In this document: piece by piece, positions 11,601 through 23,600 of the stretch
How the letters are laid out: each line of letters begins with the position of its first letter
Position numbering within the stretch: the stretch's first letter is position 1
Source of the DNA: Apiospora phragmitis
Lineage: Eukaryota; Ascomycota; Sordariomycetes; Amphisphaeriales; Apiosporaceae
Length of the DNA: 64,000 bases
Direction of reading: 5' to 3'
Assembly (NCBI GenBank): GCA_038363925.1
Contig: JAQQWL010000012.1
Location: forward strand, 580,834-644,833
Notes under the pieces: model-generated
What the model saw: only the letters and a program-made list of their open reading frames with translations
Told to the model about the DNA's origin: nothing
Databases searched by the model: none
Translations under genes and position numbers: made by a program

Positions 11601-14600
11601 CTGGACAAACCTGCTGAATAGGAGACGTGGGTTCGATTCTTACACTTACCGGACAGGGGCTCTCTCTAGCTGCCTGGGTAAGATCGCTAGTAAGCGGGCA
11701 GGGCCTTGTACGTCCCTTATGTAAAAGCCCTGGGGTTTCTCTATACTTAGCCTAAATCATGTGCGCCTAAGACTTGTTACTTTAAGGCATGAGGGCATGC
11801 CTTTAGAGAGGAGGCATAGTGTTACGGCCGACGGTTGTCTCCCGTGCGGGGTAACGTTTATAGTATATAATTGGATAGAGATGACCTGTCTAGTTATTTC
11901 TAAAGCTTTTAGCTTTGTAGCGCAGTGGTTAGTCTACACGTACTATAATAATATAATAAAAAGTAAAGCGTTACTTATTATAATTATTAAAAATAGAGAT
12001 ATTTCGCCCGAAATTATTAATCCTTAAAAAAGGATTTTCGAAAGGTCTTAAATAAACGACAAGTTAACGTTATTAGCGGTCGACTAACCCTTATAGCTAT
12101 TAAAAGAAGTAGCGTTAATAGTACGCTAAACGTACCCTACGGTAACCTACTTTAGATAGCTTATTATAATAATGGTTGCTACGATTATTTAATAAATAAA
12201 GAGAGGACGAGATAATTCTTTAAAACCTTTAGACAGTAAGGGTACCACACGTACCCTCGTAATGATATAACGACAACCCTTTTATAATAAAAAAAAACAG
12301 CGAGGATAGTAATGAAGACGAAGGCCCGAAAAATTACTTAGCTTATAACGAGCATCGATTAAATGATCTTAGACGGCTTATTAGATTATTTACGCTAAAA
12401 CTCGCCGAAGAAGTAGTGAAACTTCGAAACCTAAATATTAACGAATAGTTAGTAATTTCAAGAATTATATTTTTTAAATTATAAAAGCTGCGGTAATTAC
12501 TTATTATATACGGACTTAAATAAAGAATAAAAGGAAACTACGCTATTAGTAACGATCTTAGAATTTCGTTAATATATAACGACTATTTTTTACTCGCTTA
12601 GATTAGTTATATCTATAATAGTTGCACCGAATACTTAATAAAGAAGCTTAAGGAGGGATAGTTTCTTAAAAGGATTAATAAGTGCTTAATTAAGTAACTA
12701 TACCTCGACCACTTTATTAAGAAAATTAAAACGATTATACTTAACCCCCGCCGAGTTTACCTATTAATTAAAAAGACCCCCTAATAATTTTAAAAATATT
12801 ACTTAAAAGGGTAGGGCTAGAAGGATTATACTAATAATAAGTATCTATAGTACGCATAAGAAAAGTTACGAGCTTACTAAACGCTTAAGGCAGACGTACA
12901 GCGCTTTTAAAACACCTAGAACTCTTAGGATAGAGGACCTGCTATAATAACAGGATCCTAAACACCGCCACCGCTATACGAACGCGAGACACCGTATATA
13001 TAAACCCGTCGCTACCTACGAATAGCTAACGAATAAAACTTATTATAACGGTTAAAAAACGACCCCCGCCGGTTATAAAAGGACGATACTTAACGGGATA
13101 TAATAGATCCTTATATTTAATAATAAATAACTAAGATATTTATAATTATATTATATTAATAATTAAAATAAAAAGAGTTATTATTTAAGCGCTATTAAAT
13201 AACGAAACGTGAAGTAATTATATTTTATTACGAATCGTTAATAGCCTAGCTTTAGAATAATAAGAGAAAGACGCCTTATACCGATTTAAAACCGTCGATA
13301 AAGGATTTATAACGTATAATAATAGGAACGTACGAAAGGAAGTCGCGAATTTTTTAATTAATATCGAAAAACGTTATAAATAAATTACGTGTAATATTAT
13401 AAACGTTATAAAATACGATATAATTTTAAAAATATCTTAATTACGGGTAAATAATTTTAAAATTAATTAAAAAATAGGTTAATTTTAATAAAATATATTA
13501 AAAAGAAGTTTAATTAATAAGTAGCGGTCTAAGAAATAACCTCTTAATAAACCTAAGGTTTTAAAAGTATACGTTATTATTAAAAAATTTAAGTTAAAGG
13601 TTATAACGATTATATTAAAAGAGTATTAATAATTTAAAACCTTTTTTAATACGAAATTAAAAGACGGGTTACTGTTTTATATACGGTAGGATTATGAAAT
13701 ACCGTTAAAAAAACGAAAAAACCCCCTTTTATACCGATTTATAAACCAAATTAAGAATATAAAGAAGCTTTAAAAAATATATTATAAAGAACTTCGAAAA
13801 AAGAGTTATATAACTATATATATCGTTAATAGGTTTCCTTATACTCTTTATCTCGAAGAAAAGTAAGAACGAGAAACCTAAGTAGCGTATATATATCGAT
13901 TACTAGAAACTTAACGAAATTATTATTAAGAACTAGTACCCTTTACTCTTAATTAGCGATTTATAGAATAAGTTATTATACGTTAAGATCTTTACGATAC
14001 TTAATCTTCTTAACGTATATAACCTAATCCGAGTTAAAGAGGGAAAGGAATAGAAAACCGCGTTTTAAACTAAATATAAGTATTTCGAATATTAAGCTAT
14101 ACCGTTCGGTTTAATTAACGCATTAATTAGAATTTAAGTAATAATTAACCACGTTTTACGAGAATATTTCGATAAGTTTATTGTAATATACTTCGACGAT
14201 ATCTTAATTTATTTTAAAAACGATAAATAATATCGAGAATATATAAAATTAATATTTCGAAAATTATAAGACGTTAACTTATTAGTTAACTTAAAGAAAA
14301 GCGAGTTCTATTAACGATCCGTTATATTTATAAAATACGTAATATTTTTTAAGACAATCCGAATAAAACTTTTTAAAATTTTAATAATTAGAAAGTGGTT
14401 TACGCCTATAACTATTATAAAAGTTAAATCCTTTTTAAAATTAATTAATTATTACCGGATATTTATCCCCGGATTTACTAGGTTAGTGATATTTTTAACG
14501 AACTTAACGAAAAAAAACGAATTATTTCGATAAATAGAGAAGAAAGATTAAGCTTTTTACGATATTAAAAAACGAATCCTTAATGAATTAATACTTCGCG

Positions 14601-17600
14601 TAATAAACTTTTTTAAATTATTTAAAATTAAAACTAACGTATCGAACTATATGATTAGAGGGTAATTAAGTTAACGAAATAATAACGGAAAAGTATACCT
14701 CGTTATATATTTTTTTAAAAAGTTAAATAAATTAAAACTTAATTATTAAATTTATAATAAAGAATTAATAACTATTATTAAAATGTATAAAAAATAAAGA
14801 TATTATTTTAACGAAATAATAAAACTAGTAAAGGTTTATATCGATTATAAGAACTTTATAATATTTATTATTGTTAAAGAGCTAAATAAACGATAAATAT
14901 AATGGTTTAAATTCTTATTAGAATTTAACCTTATTATTATTTACTATAAAAGTAGTAAAAACGGTCGCGCTAACGTATTAAGCCGACGACCGAACTATTA
15001 GGAAAAAGTTCCGCTTAAAACACGAATTATCCTAACTTATAATTAAAACGATAACCTTACGTTATCGCGATAATTAAATATTATAAACTCTATATAATAT
15101 AATAACGATTAGGTTTTTAAGTTTCGATAACTAGATTAAACCCCGGATTTTATTAATTATACTAAGGATTAACTCGAGACACGAAATAACCTCGTTTTTT
15201 ATTAAAATAAGATCTATATCTTTAAATAATACCGTAAAAATTTTATTAAGCAATTTCACGAATACCTTGCGTACGGATACTAAGGAGTATTTAAAACCTA
15301 GAAACGAATTACTAGGTAGTTCGATTACAAGAACTTTAAGCTAGCCGTAACTAAGGTTATTAACGAATACGACCTTTATAATAAGGTTAAGGTTAATAGA
15401 CACCGTGTTATAACCCGACCTAACCATGCGGCTAAGATCCCTATAACCGACGGCACGGAACTACAATACCCCGACCAGGCTACGACACCACAGCCACAGA
15501 CAGGACCGCCAGCTATATTAATATGAATTCACCTGTACTCCGCGACCGATTAACGCCTCGCACGAGCACTCCGCGATTAACAGTAAGCCGGATGAGCTCC
15601 CAAGCCAAAAAGGCAAAAGACGGAGGTCACGTAATAGATCTCAGGATCTTAACGAGATCTCAAGATCCGGCTCGGGCAGATCTCGCGAAAGCCGCGAGAT
15701 CTAAAGGATTAATAAAAAAGGGATTAAATATATAATAATAAACGTTCCTTATATATTTTATATAAATATTTTTTATTTTAATAATTAATTTAAATATTAA
15801 TTTAATTTATTAATAAAATATATTATTTTAATAACTTTATTAAGAATATTTTTAAATTATATATTTTAATTATTTTTTATTTTTATAGTTATTATGTATT
15901 ATATTAATAAGAGTAGACTTTTATTGCACGTTTAGATACTCTTTCGTATTATTAAATATAAACCTTTTAATACGTCTTATTAAGTTTCTTTTTAGACCTT
16001 TAATAGCGTTCGTTATATTTTAATTACTTTTATTTTTACGAGTTATTACTTAGACTTTTAAGTAATAATATTTATAGGAACTATATTTACACCTAGACTT
16101 AATAATACCCCTCGTTATAAGAAGGCCCCTATTATTATCGTAAATACCTTTTAATAAGATCCCGTTATAAAGGTAGATAGTAATAATAACGATAACGGCC
16201 TTACTCGATAAGCGTTAATTAAGCGAATTAAAAAACTTAAATAAAAAAATACTAATTATTAATATTATTACGCTAAGTTCGAAAAGGAACGTAATACTTT
16301 TTTTAATAAAAGAAAACCTAGGATAGATACCCGATATTGATAAGTTACGCGAAGAAGTACATCTCTTCCGTACCGCCGTTAACATTATTTAAATACTTAT
16401 CGCCTTAAAAAAAGGAATAAAGATTAGTTTATCCACGCTATTCGACGGAATAAACGGGAACTTTTGAAGGTTTTTTATTTAAATTAAAACCTATTAACGG
16501 TTTTATAAAAGAATGTTTAAAAACCTTACCTAGCGAGTTATCTATGCCGCCTCGTTTTTTAAAAGTAAAGTACTCGTTTAGTTTAAACCTTACCTTGACG
16601 AACTCGTAAAAAACGACTAGTAAATCGAACTATACCGCACAGAGGTATAACGTATCTTTAGAAATTACGATAGCTTCGAAGACGCTTTTAAATCACTCTT
16701 CTAAGACCCCGATAAAAAACGATAAGTAAAAAGAGAGCTTAAAACCTTTAAATAGAAGAGATTAGCCGCCTTTTATACCGCCGAGTTCCGACGTATTATA
16801 GCTCGATTAGATTATATCGAAGCTATTAAGATCATAATATATTATTAAGGATTAAAGGAGGACGTTAAGGATAAATTTAGCTGGCTAAACACCCCCGATA
16901 ATTTCTTTTCGTATATAGAGCTTATAATTAAGATCGATACTCGTATATATAAACAATGCCGTAAGAAATAAGGCGGATAGTAATAATAAATTAATCGAAT
17001 TTAAGCTAATATAAGACGACCGCGTTATTATTATAATATATAGCCTAGAAATATTACCGCGTATAACTATTACAATAAACTTATAAATCTTAACGCTACT
17101 AAACACGATAAAAACGATAGGAAATAAAACGTTACTTACTATAATTATTAAAAAAAAGAGTATTACTTTCGAGAATACCGAGCCCCGAAAAAAGATTTTC
17201 GGAAAATCCCCGATAAACGACACGTTAATACTATAATAAGCGAGGATACCCCTATATTAATTATTAAAAAAAATAACGCTACTACTAAATACGGCAGCCT
17301 ATCCTAAATAGCTTATTATAACGATAGGTATACCCTCTACCGAACGAATAAAGAAGGAACCGGATAATTCCTTAAAGCTTTAAAAATAAAAAGGAGCCCC
17401 AACCGGAGCGTCGCAATAATAAGTAGAGATTTCGCTTTACCTTATAATCCCGTTCTCGATAACTTTAATAATAGCCATAAGACCATTAGCTAATAAAAGT
17501 AACTTATTAACTATAAACGATTAATCGGCATACTAATAAAGGAACTCGTAAACGAAATTACCAGATCTAAAAATCTTAAGAACGACGGATAGCTAGCTAT

Positions 17601-20600
17601 CCTAGGTATTCCCTACCTAGATTTAAAATACCTACGCTAAATATTCATTACGGCAGGATTCGATTAAGGAGTCCGCGGTAACTACGTAATAAGCGATAAC
17701 CCTCGAATCTCCCTTACAAGCGAAGCATACTTTATACTCTTATAGATTTTATACGTATACGACGCTTATATAAAACACTTCGCGAAAAAACTTAAAAATA
17801 AATAATTCCCCTAACGAATTAATAAACAAGCTATTATAAACCCATACCCCGACTACATAATCGGGAAGGTTAAAATATCGATCCCTAATAAACGACGCGC
17901 GTACCTGTTAATACAAAAAGATCCAAAGTGGCCACGAAAATACTACCTAAAAGAACGGGATTAAAAGGAGTATTTCGAAAACTAATACCTCGAACACGCT
18001 TAAAAAAAATCGCGATCTTACAAACGTTTAAAAAAAAGCACTTAATACTTTCAAAACGCATAAACACACGACTAACGAAAGAATCCCCTTACTATAATTA
18101 AGGACCTACAAAGCGCTTATAAACTCTAACGAACTTAATAAACTTCTAAATTACTCGAAAAACCCGAATCTTAAGTATTAAAAACAGCATTACACACGGG
18201 GAAGGGTATAAAAACATCTCCGCCAATATACTAAAAAACTCCCTATAAGAAAAAAAGGAACGACAGCGACGACGAAACGGTCGATCGCAAGAGTTTATCA
18301 CCTACCTAAAAAAATATCGGTCGGGAAATAAACGCCGCCGAATATAAAAGAATAATACTAGGCGGATTAAGAAAAGTCCTTATACTAAATAACGAATAAC
18401 CGAACCATCTATAAATATATTATCCTAATAATAAATATAAAAAAAGTTTATATTAAAACGCTACTCGATAGCGGAACGTAAAAAAACTATATCTTACCAC
18501 GAATCGTTAACCGCTTAAAATTAGAATAATAGGAAAAAAACGCCCCATACCGATTTAAAACCGTTAATAAAGGATTTATAACTTATAAAAATAAAGAAGT
18601 ACGGAAAGAAATCGCGAACCTTTCGATTAATATTGGAAAACGTTACAAACGAATCTCGTATAACATCACAAACGTTATAAAATACGATATAATTTTAAAA
18701 ATACCCTAATTACGGGTAAATAGTCTTAAAATTAACTAAAAAATAAGCTAACTTTAATAGGATATATTAAAAAAAGTTTTAATTAATAAATAGCGGTCTA
18801 AAAAGCAACCCCTTAATAAACCTAAAATACTTAAAATATATATTATTACTAAAAAACCTAAGCCGAAAGTTATAATAATTATATTAAAAAAATACCGGCA
18901 ATTCGAAGCTCTCTTTAATAAGAAACTAAAGATAGGCTTACCGCTTTATACACAGTAAAATCACGAAATACCCCTTAAAAATAAGAAAGAACCCCCATTT
19001 ATACCTATATATAAACTTAACCAGGAACACAAATAAACCTTAAAAAAATATATTACAAAGAATTTCGAGAAAGGAGTTATATAACCATTCATATCGCTAA
19101 CAGGTTTCCTTATCCTTTTCGTTCCGAAAAAAAGCAAGAACGGGAAACCCAAATGGCGAATATATATCGATTACCAAAAGCTTAACGAAATCATTATTAA
19201 AAACCGGTACCCCTTGCTTTTAATTAGTAATTTACGGGATAAACTACTACACATTAAAATCTTTATAATACTTAACCTCCCTAACATATATAATTTAATC
19301 CGTATTAAAAAAGGAGAAAAATAAAAAACCGCGTTTTAAACTAAGTACGGCTATTTCGAATACTAAGCCATACTATTTAATTTAATTAATATACCGGCCA
19401 ACTTTTAATCGATAATTAATTACGTTTTACAAGAATACCTTAATAAGTTTGTTATAATATACCTCGATAATATCCTTATTTACTCCGAAGACGATGAATA
19501 ATATAAAAAGCACGTAAAATTAATACTTTAAAAGCTATAAAATACTAACCTATTAATAAACTTAAAAAAGAGCGAATTCTATTAACGAATAATTACGTTC
19601 GTAAGATATATAATATCCCTTAAAAAAATCTAAATAAAATAATTAAAGATTATAGTAATAAAAAAGTAGCTTACGCTTATAAACGCTATAAAAGTTAGAT
19701 CCTTTTTAAAACTAGCTAATTATTACCGGATTTTCGTCCCCGGATTTAATAAGTTAGCGATACCTCTTACAAACCTAACAAAAAAAAAACTAATTAAATA
19801 AATAAAAACGGAAGAGACCGCCTTTTAAATAATAAAGGAGCGAATCCTTAACAAACTAATATTTCGTATAACGGACTTTACGAAACTATTCGAAATAAAA
19901 ACCAACGTATCGAATTATACGATCGGTAGGTAACTAAGCTAAATAAACGAAAACGGGAAGCTATATCCCGTCGCATTTTTCTCGAAAAAGCTAAATAAAC
20001 TAAAACTTAACTACTAAATTCACGATAAGGAGTTAATAACTATTATTAAAATATTTAAAAAATAGAAACATTACTTTAACGGAATATTAAAACTAATAAA
20101 GGTTTATACCGACCATAAGAACCTTATAACGTTCACTACTACGAAAGAGTTTAATAAACGATAAATATAATAGTCTGAGTTTCTTTCTAAGTTTAACTTT
20201 ATTATTATCTATCGAAAGGGTAGCGAAAACGGTCGCGCCGACGCACTAAACAGGCGACTAGACTACTAAGAAAAAGTTTTATTAAAGATTAAAACTATCC
20301 TTAAATAAGACTAAAACGGTAACCTTATGCCGTCACGATAATTAAACGTCACGAGCCTCGTCTAATACTATAACGATTAGGTTACTAAGTTTAAATAACT
20401 AGATCGGACCCTCCATTTTATTAATTATACTAAGGATTAAAAAGGGTACCCACTTAAAAATAATACCTAGGAACCTAAGAAGTACCTAGAGAACGTTACT
20501 CGGGAACTTTAATACTTTAAGGAATAAAGCCGAAATTAGTTAATAATGAGGGCTTTAACGGGACGTTCGGGTATACCTCGTCCTAATTAAACGCGAAGTT

Positions 20601-23600
20601 AGAAAATAACGTAAGAGTAATTTCTTAAGACGGCTCGGCAGCCGCTTTATAATAAATATCCTCCTCGGCTTCTTCCCGTTCTACGCGTTCTAACTCTTTA
20701 ACGGAATTAAAACTATATTAAACCGCCCGTATTATTTTTTTAAACCATAATTTTTTCTGTTTACGAAAACGCTATATTTTCGCGTTTATCTCCTAATAAC
20801 GCTCTTCGACCTCCTCGATCTCCGCCTTTAGTTTAAAGTGTTAAAAGGCGGCGTTTATTAAGACTTTTGCGAAAAAACCTATATCGTAATTAAACTAATA
20901 ATTAATAACGTATTTATTATAACGTAATAAATTAATAGGGGAAACACGGTAAAAAAAGCCGCGACGAATATAATAAGAATAATTATCCGGCATTTCTACG
21001 GAACTTTTAAAAATAACTTACGCGAGGAGATCGTAAATATAGGACTTCTTAATTTTGAGCTGTTTTAATGTATAACGTTTTTCGACACGATTATTTATAA
21101 TAATTATATATTATAATAAAAATAATAAAGAAAAAAACCTACCACGACCCAACGTTACGGGTAACTAAAGTACTTATAAAGTCGACATTTTAAAGACAAA
21201 GCAGTTAGAAAAAGGAGGATAATATTATAACCCGACCTAACCATGCGGCTAAGATCCTTATAATTAACGGCACGGAATTACGATACCCCGACCAGGTTAT
21301 AATATTATAGCTATAAATAAGACCGCCAGCTATACTAATATAAACTTACCTATACTCCGTGACCGATTAACGCCTCGTATAAGCATTCCGTAATTAATAA
21401 TAGGCCGGATAGGCTCTTAAACTAAAAAAGCAAAGGACGGAGGTCATGTAATAGATCTCAAGATCTTAACGAGATTTTAAGATCCGGCTCGAATAGATCT
21501 CGCGAAAGCCGCGAGATCTAAAAGATTAGTAAAAAAGGGATTAAATATATAATAATAAATATTCCCTATATATTTTATATAAATATTTTTTATTTTAATT
21601 ATTAATTTAAATATTAATTTAATTTATTAATAAAATATATTATTTTAATAACTTTATTAAAAATATTTTTAAGTTACGTATTTTAATTACTTTTTATTTT
21701 TATAATTATTATATATTATATTAATAAAAGCGGACTTTTATCGCACGTTTAGATACTCTTTTATATTATTAAATATAAACCCTTCGGTACTTCTTACTAG
21801 GTTTCCCTTTAGACCCCTAATAGCGTTCGTTACATACCGGCTATATAAAGAATTATAACTAATCTTACTATTAAATAAAGCGTAGAAAATAATCGCACTC
21901 GATTTTATAATTAAACTACCTCGATTAAAAGAACCCTTAACTAAGGTTAGTTACGATAATATCCTAGTAATTACGAGTAAATTTATAAAATATACTTACT
22001 TCTTATTATATAAAAAGTTTAGTAATACTAGCGACCTAGCTTATACGTTCTTATAAATAATCGTTAGCTAATATAGGCTGTTTAAAACGATTATTTCTAA
22101 CCAAAATAAGCTGTTTATTATTAAGTTTTAGAAATCGCTTATAACGTAACTCGGCGTAAAGTATAAGTTATCTACGGCTTATTACCCTTAAACGAATAAA
22201 TAAACCGAGCGAATAAATTAAACCTTAGAATAATACTTACGCTATTACGTTAATTATAAATAAAATAACTAAGTATAATTATTACTTATAGTATAGTTCG
22301 TTTATAATAACGTAAGTAACGAAATTATATATATATTACTATTTCGAATAAATTATAAGTATAACTTAGAAATTACTAGAACACCTTTAAAAAGAGAATT
22401 AATACCTGTCGTAAGTATATAAATCGAGAAACTAAAAAAGCTTTAAATAATATTATAATAAAACCTTACCTTCCTCTAATAACGAATAAAGGAACGTGCC
22501 GACTAAACTAGGTTAAAGGGACTAATTTTAAAAAAAGGAGGAAAAGTTTACTTCTTACGGCGAAATATTAAAACTAAACGACTAAGCGAAAAACTAGACT
22601 TTAAGAAAATTAAACTATTTAAAATAGTAAAAATTATTTTAAAAATTAATTATTAATTATTATTATTTAAAATAATACGGATATATTTTATATTTTATTA
22701 TTTAAACTAATTATTAAAATATAAAAATCGAAATATAACTAGAAGTCGAAACGGATTAATATAAATATAAAATTAAGATAATTTTAAATAAGAAACGAAT
22801 AAAAGAAGGATAAATATACTTTATTAAGTAGAAAAGTTACTTAATAAAAGATAATACTTAGGAATTTAAGAAATACTTAAAAAATACCGTTAAAACTCTT
22901 TAGGCGTTTAAGGCGCGACCGTAGACGGATCGGGGAGATCTAGAAGGAAGGAAAAGTTTATAATATTTTAATTAATTATACTAAAACCCTTACGCGACTA
23001 TACGGCTATAATAACCTCCGACTTCCGGCGCTTTTACTCTTTTAATTCGTTTAAAGAACGAAGGCTACGTTATATTAGCTTAATACCTTAAGAACGAGCT
23101 ATTTCTTTTTATTTACGTAAACGAATTAAACGGGTAATAACCTCGTTTATTTCTTCTTAATACCGTTTTTAAAGTTTAAGAAACCCCTTTTCGGCTAGAA
23201 CCTTTTTACGATTAAGGCGACGATACTCTTTTTAAATCCGTTTAAAAGAATAGAGAGTGACGCTTAACCTATTATAAATCGAGGCCGAACGAATATATTC
23301 CTAACACTTTTCGACGCCTTTTATTATAATATATTTCTACTTTTTAAAAACGTAACGAGAATACAATATAACTTTAAAACTAAACTCGTTAAAAGACGAA
23401 ATAAGATTATAACGACGAGCTATAAAAGCTTTCGGCGAAGAATAACGTTTTTTATACGATTAAATACTATAATAAATATATAATAAAAAAATAAAAAAAA
23501 GGGAAACTTATTAAACCCGATATGACGGCACGTATTAAATATTTATAATAATTATTTTAAAGATAAAATAAATAAGGGAAAAAGGATAATATTACGAACG

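Larger units (their letters stand above)
15406..21834 (+). mobile_element. Ty3/gypsy LTR retrotransposon B, nested in A, integrase core deleted
   Basis: Two 612-bp LTRs (15,406-16,017; 21,223-21,834) begin TGTTATAACCCG (RIP form TATTATAACCCG) and end TTACA (RIP form TTATA). The target duplication is CACCG (15,401-15,405) and TACCG (21,835-21,839), differing by one RIP-type C-to-T change. Internal remnants: protease LLDSG near 18,460; reverse transcriptase KSKNGKPKWRIYIDYQKLNE near 19,130-19,180 and IYLDNILIYSED near 19,455 (second catalytic Asp changed to Asn, consistent with G-to-A); RNase H near 20,040-20,240. After about 20,435 the reading jumps straight to a chromodomain tail (EPKKYLENVTREL near 20,470). 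About 1.2 kb corresponding to the zinc-binding and DDE integrase region of element A is missing. The insertion splits A's integrase at the NRH(R) position. Confidence 0.9.

Noticed and set aside
11540..11660. A functional tRNA gene
   Set aside because: A- and B-box matches and a T-arm-like stem are present, but no matching acceptor stem or anticodon arm can be formed and the LTR end lies inside the unit.
11761..19152. Open frames of 60-112 codons inside the RIP block (11,761-12,027; 15,523-15,735; 16,885-17,223; 17,885-18,067; 18,961-19,152)
   Set aside because: They are chance or residual frames in RIP-mutated retrotransposon DNA; most run on the wrong strand relative to the elements and have no motifs.
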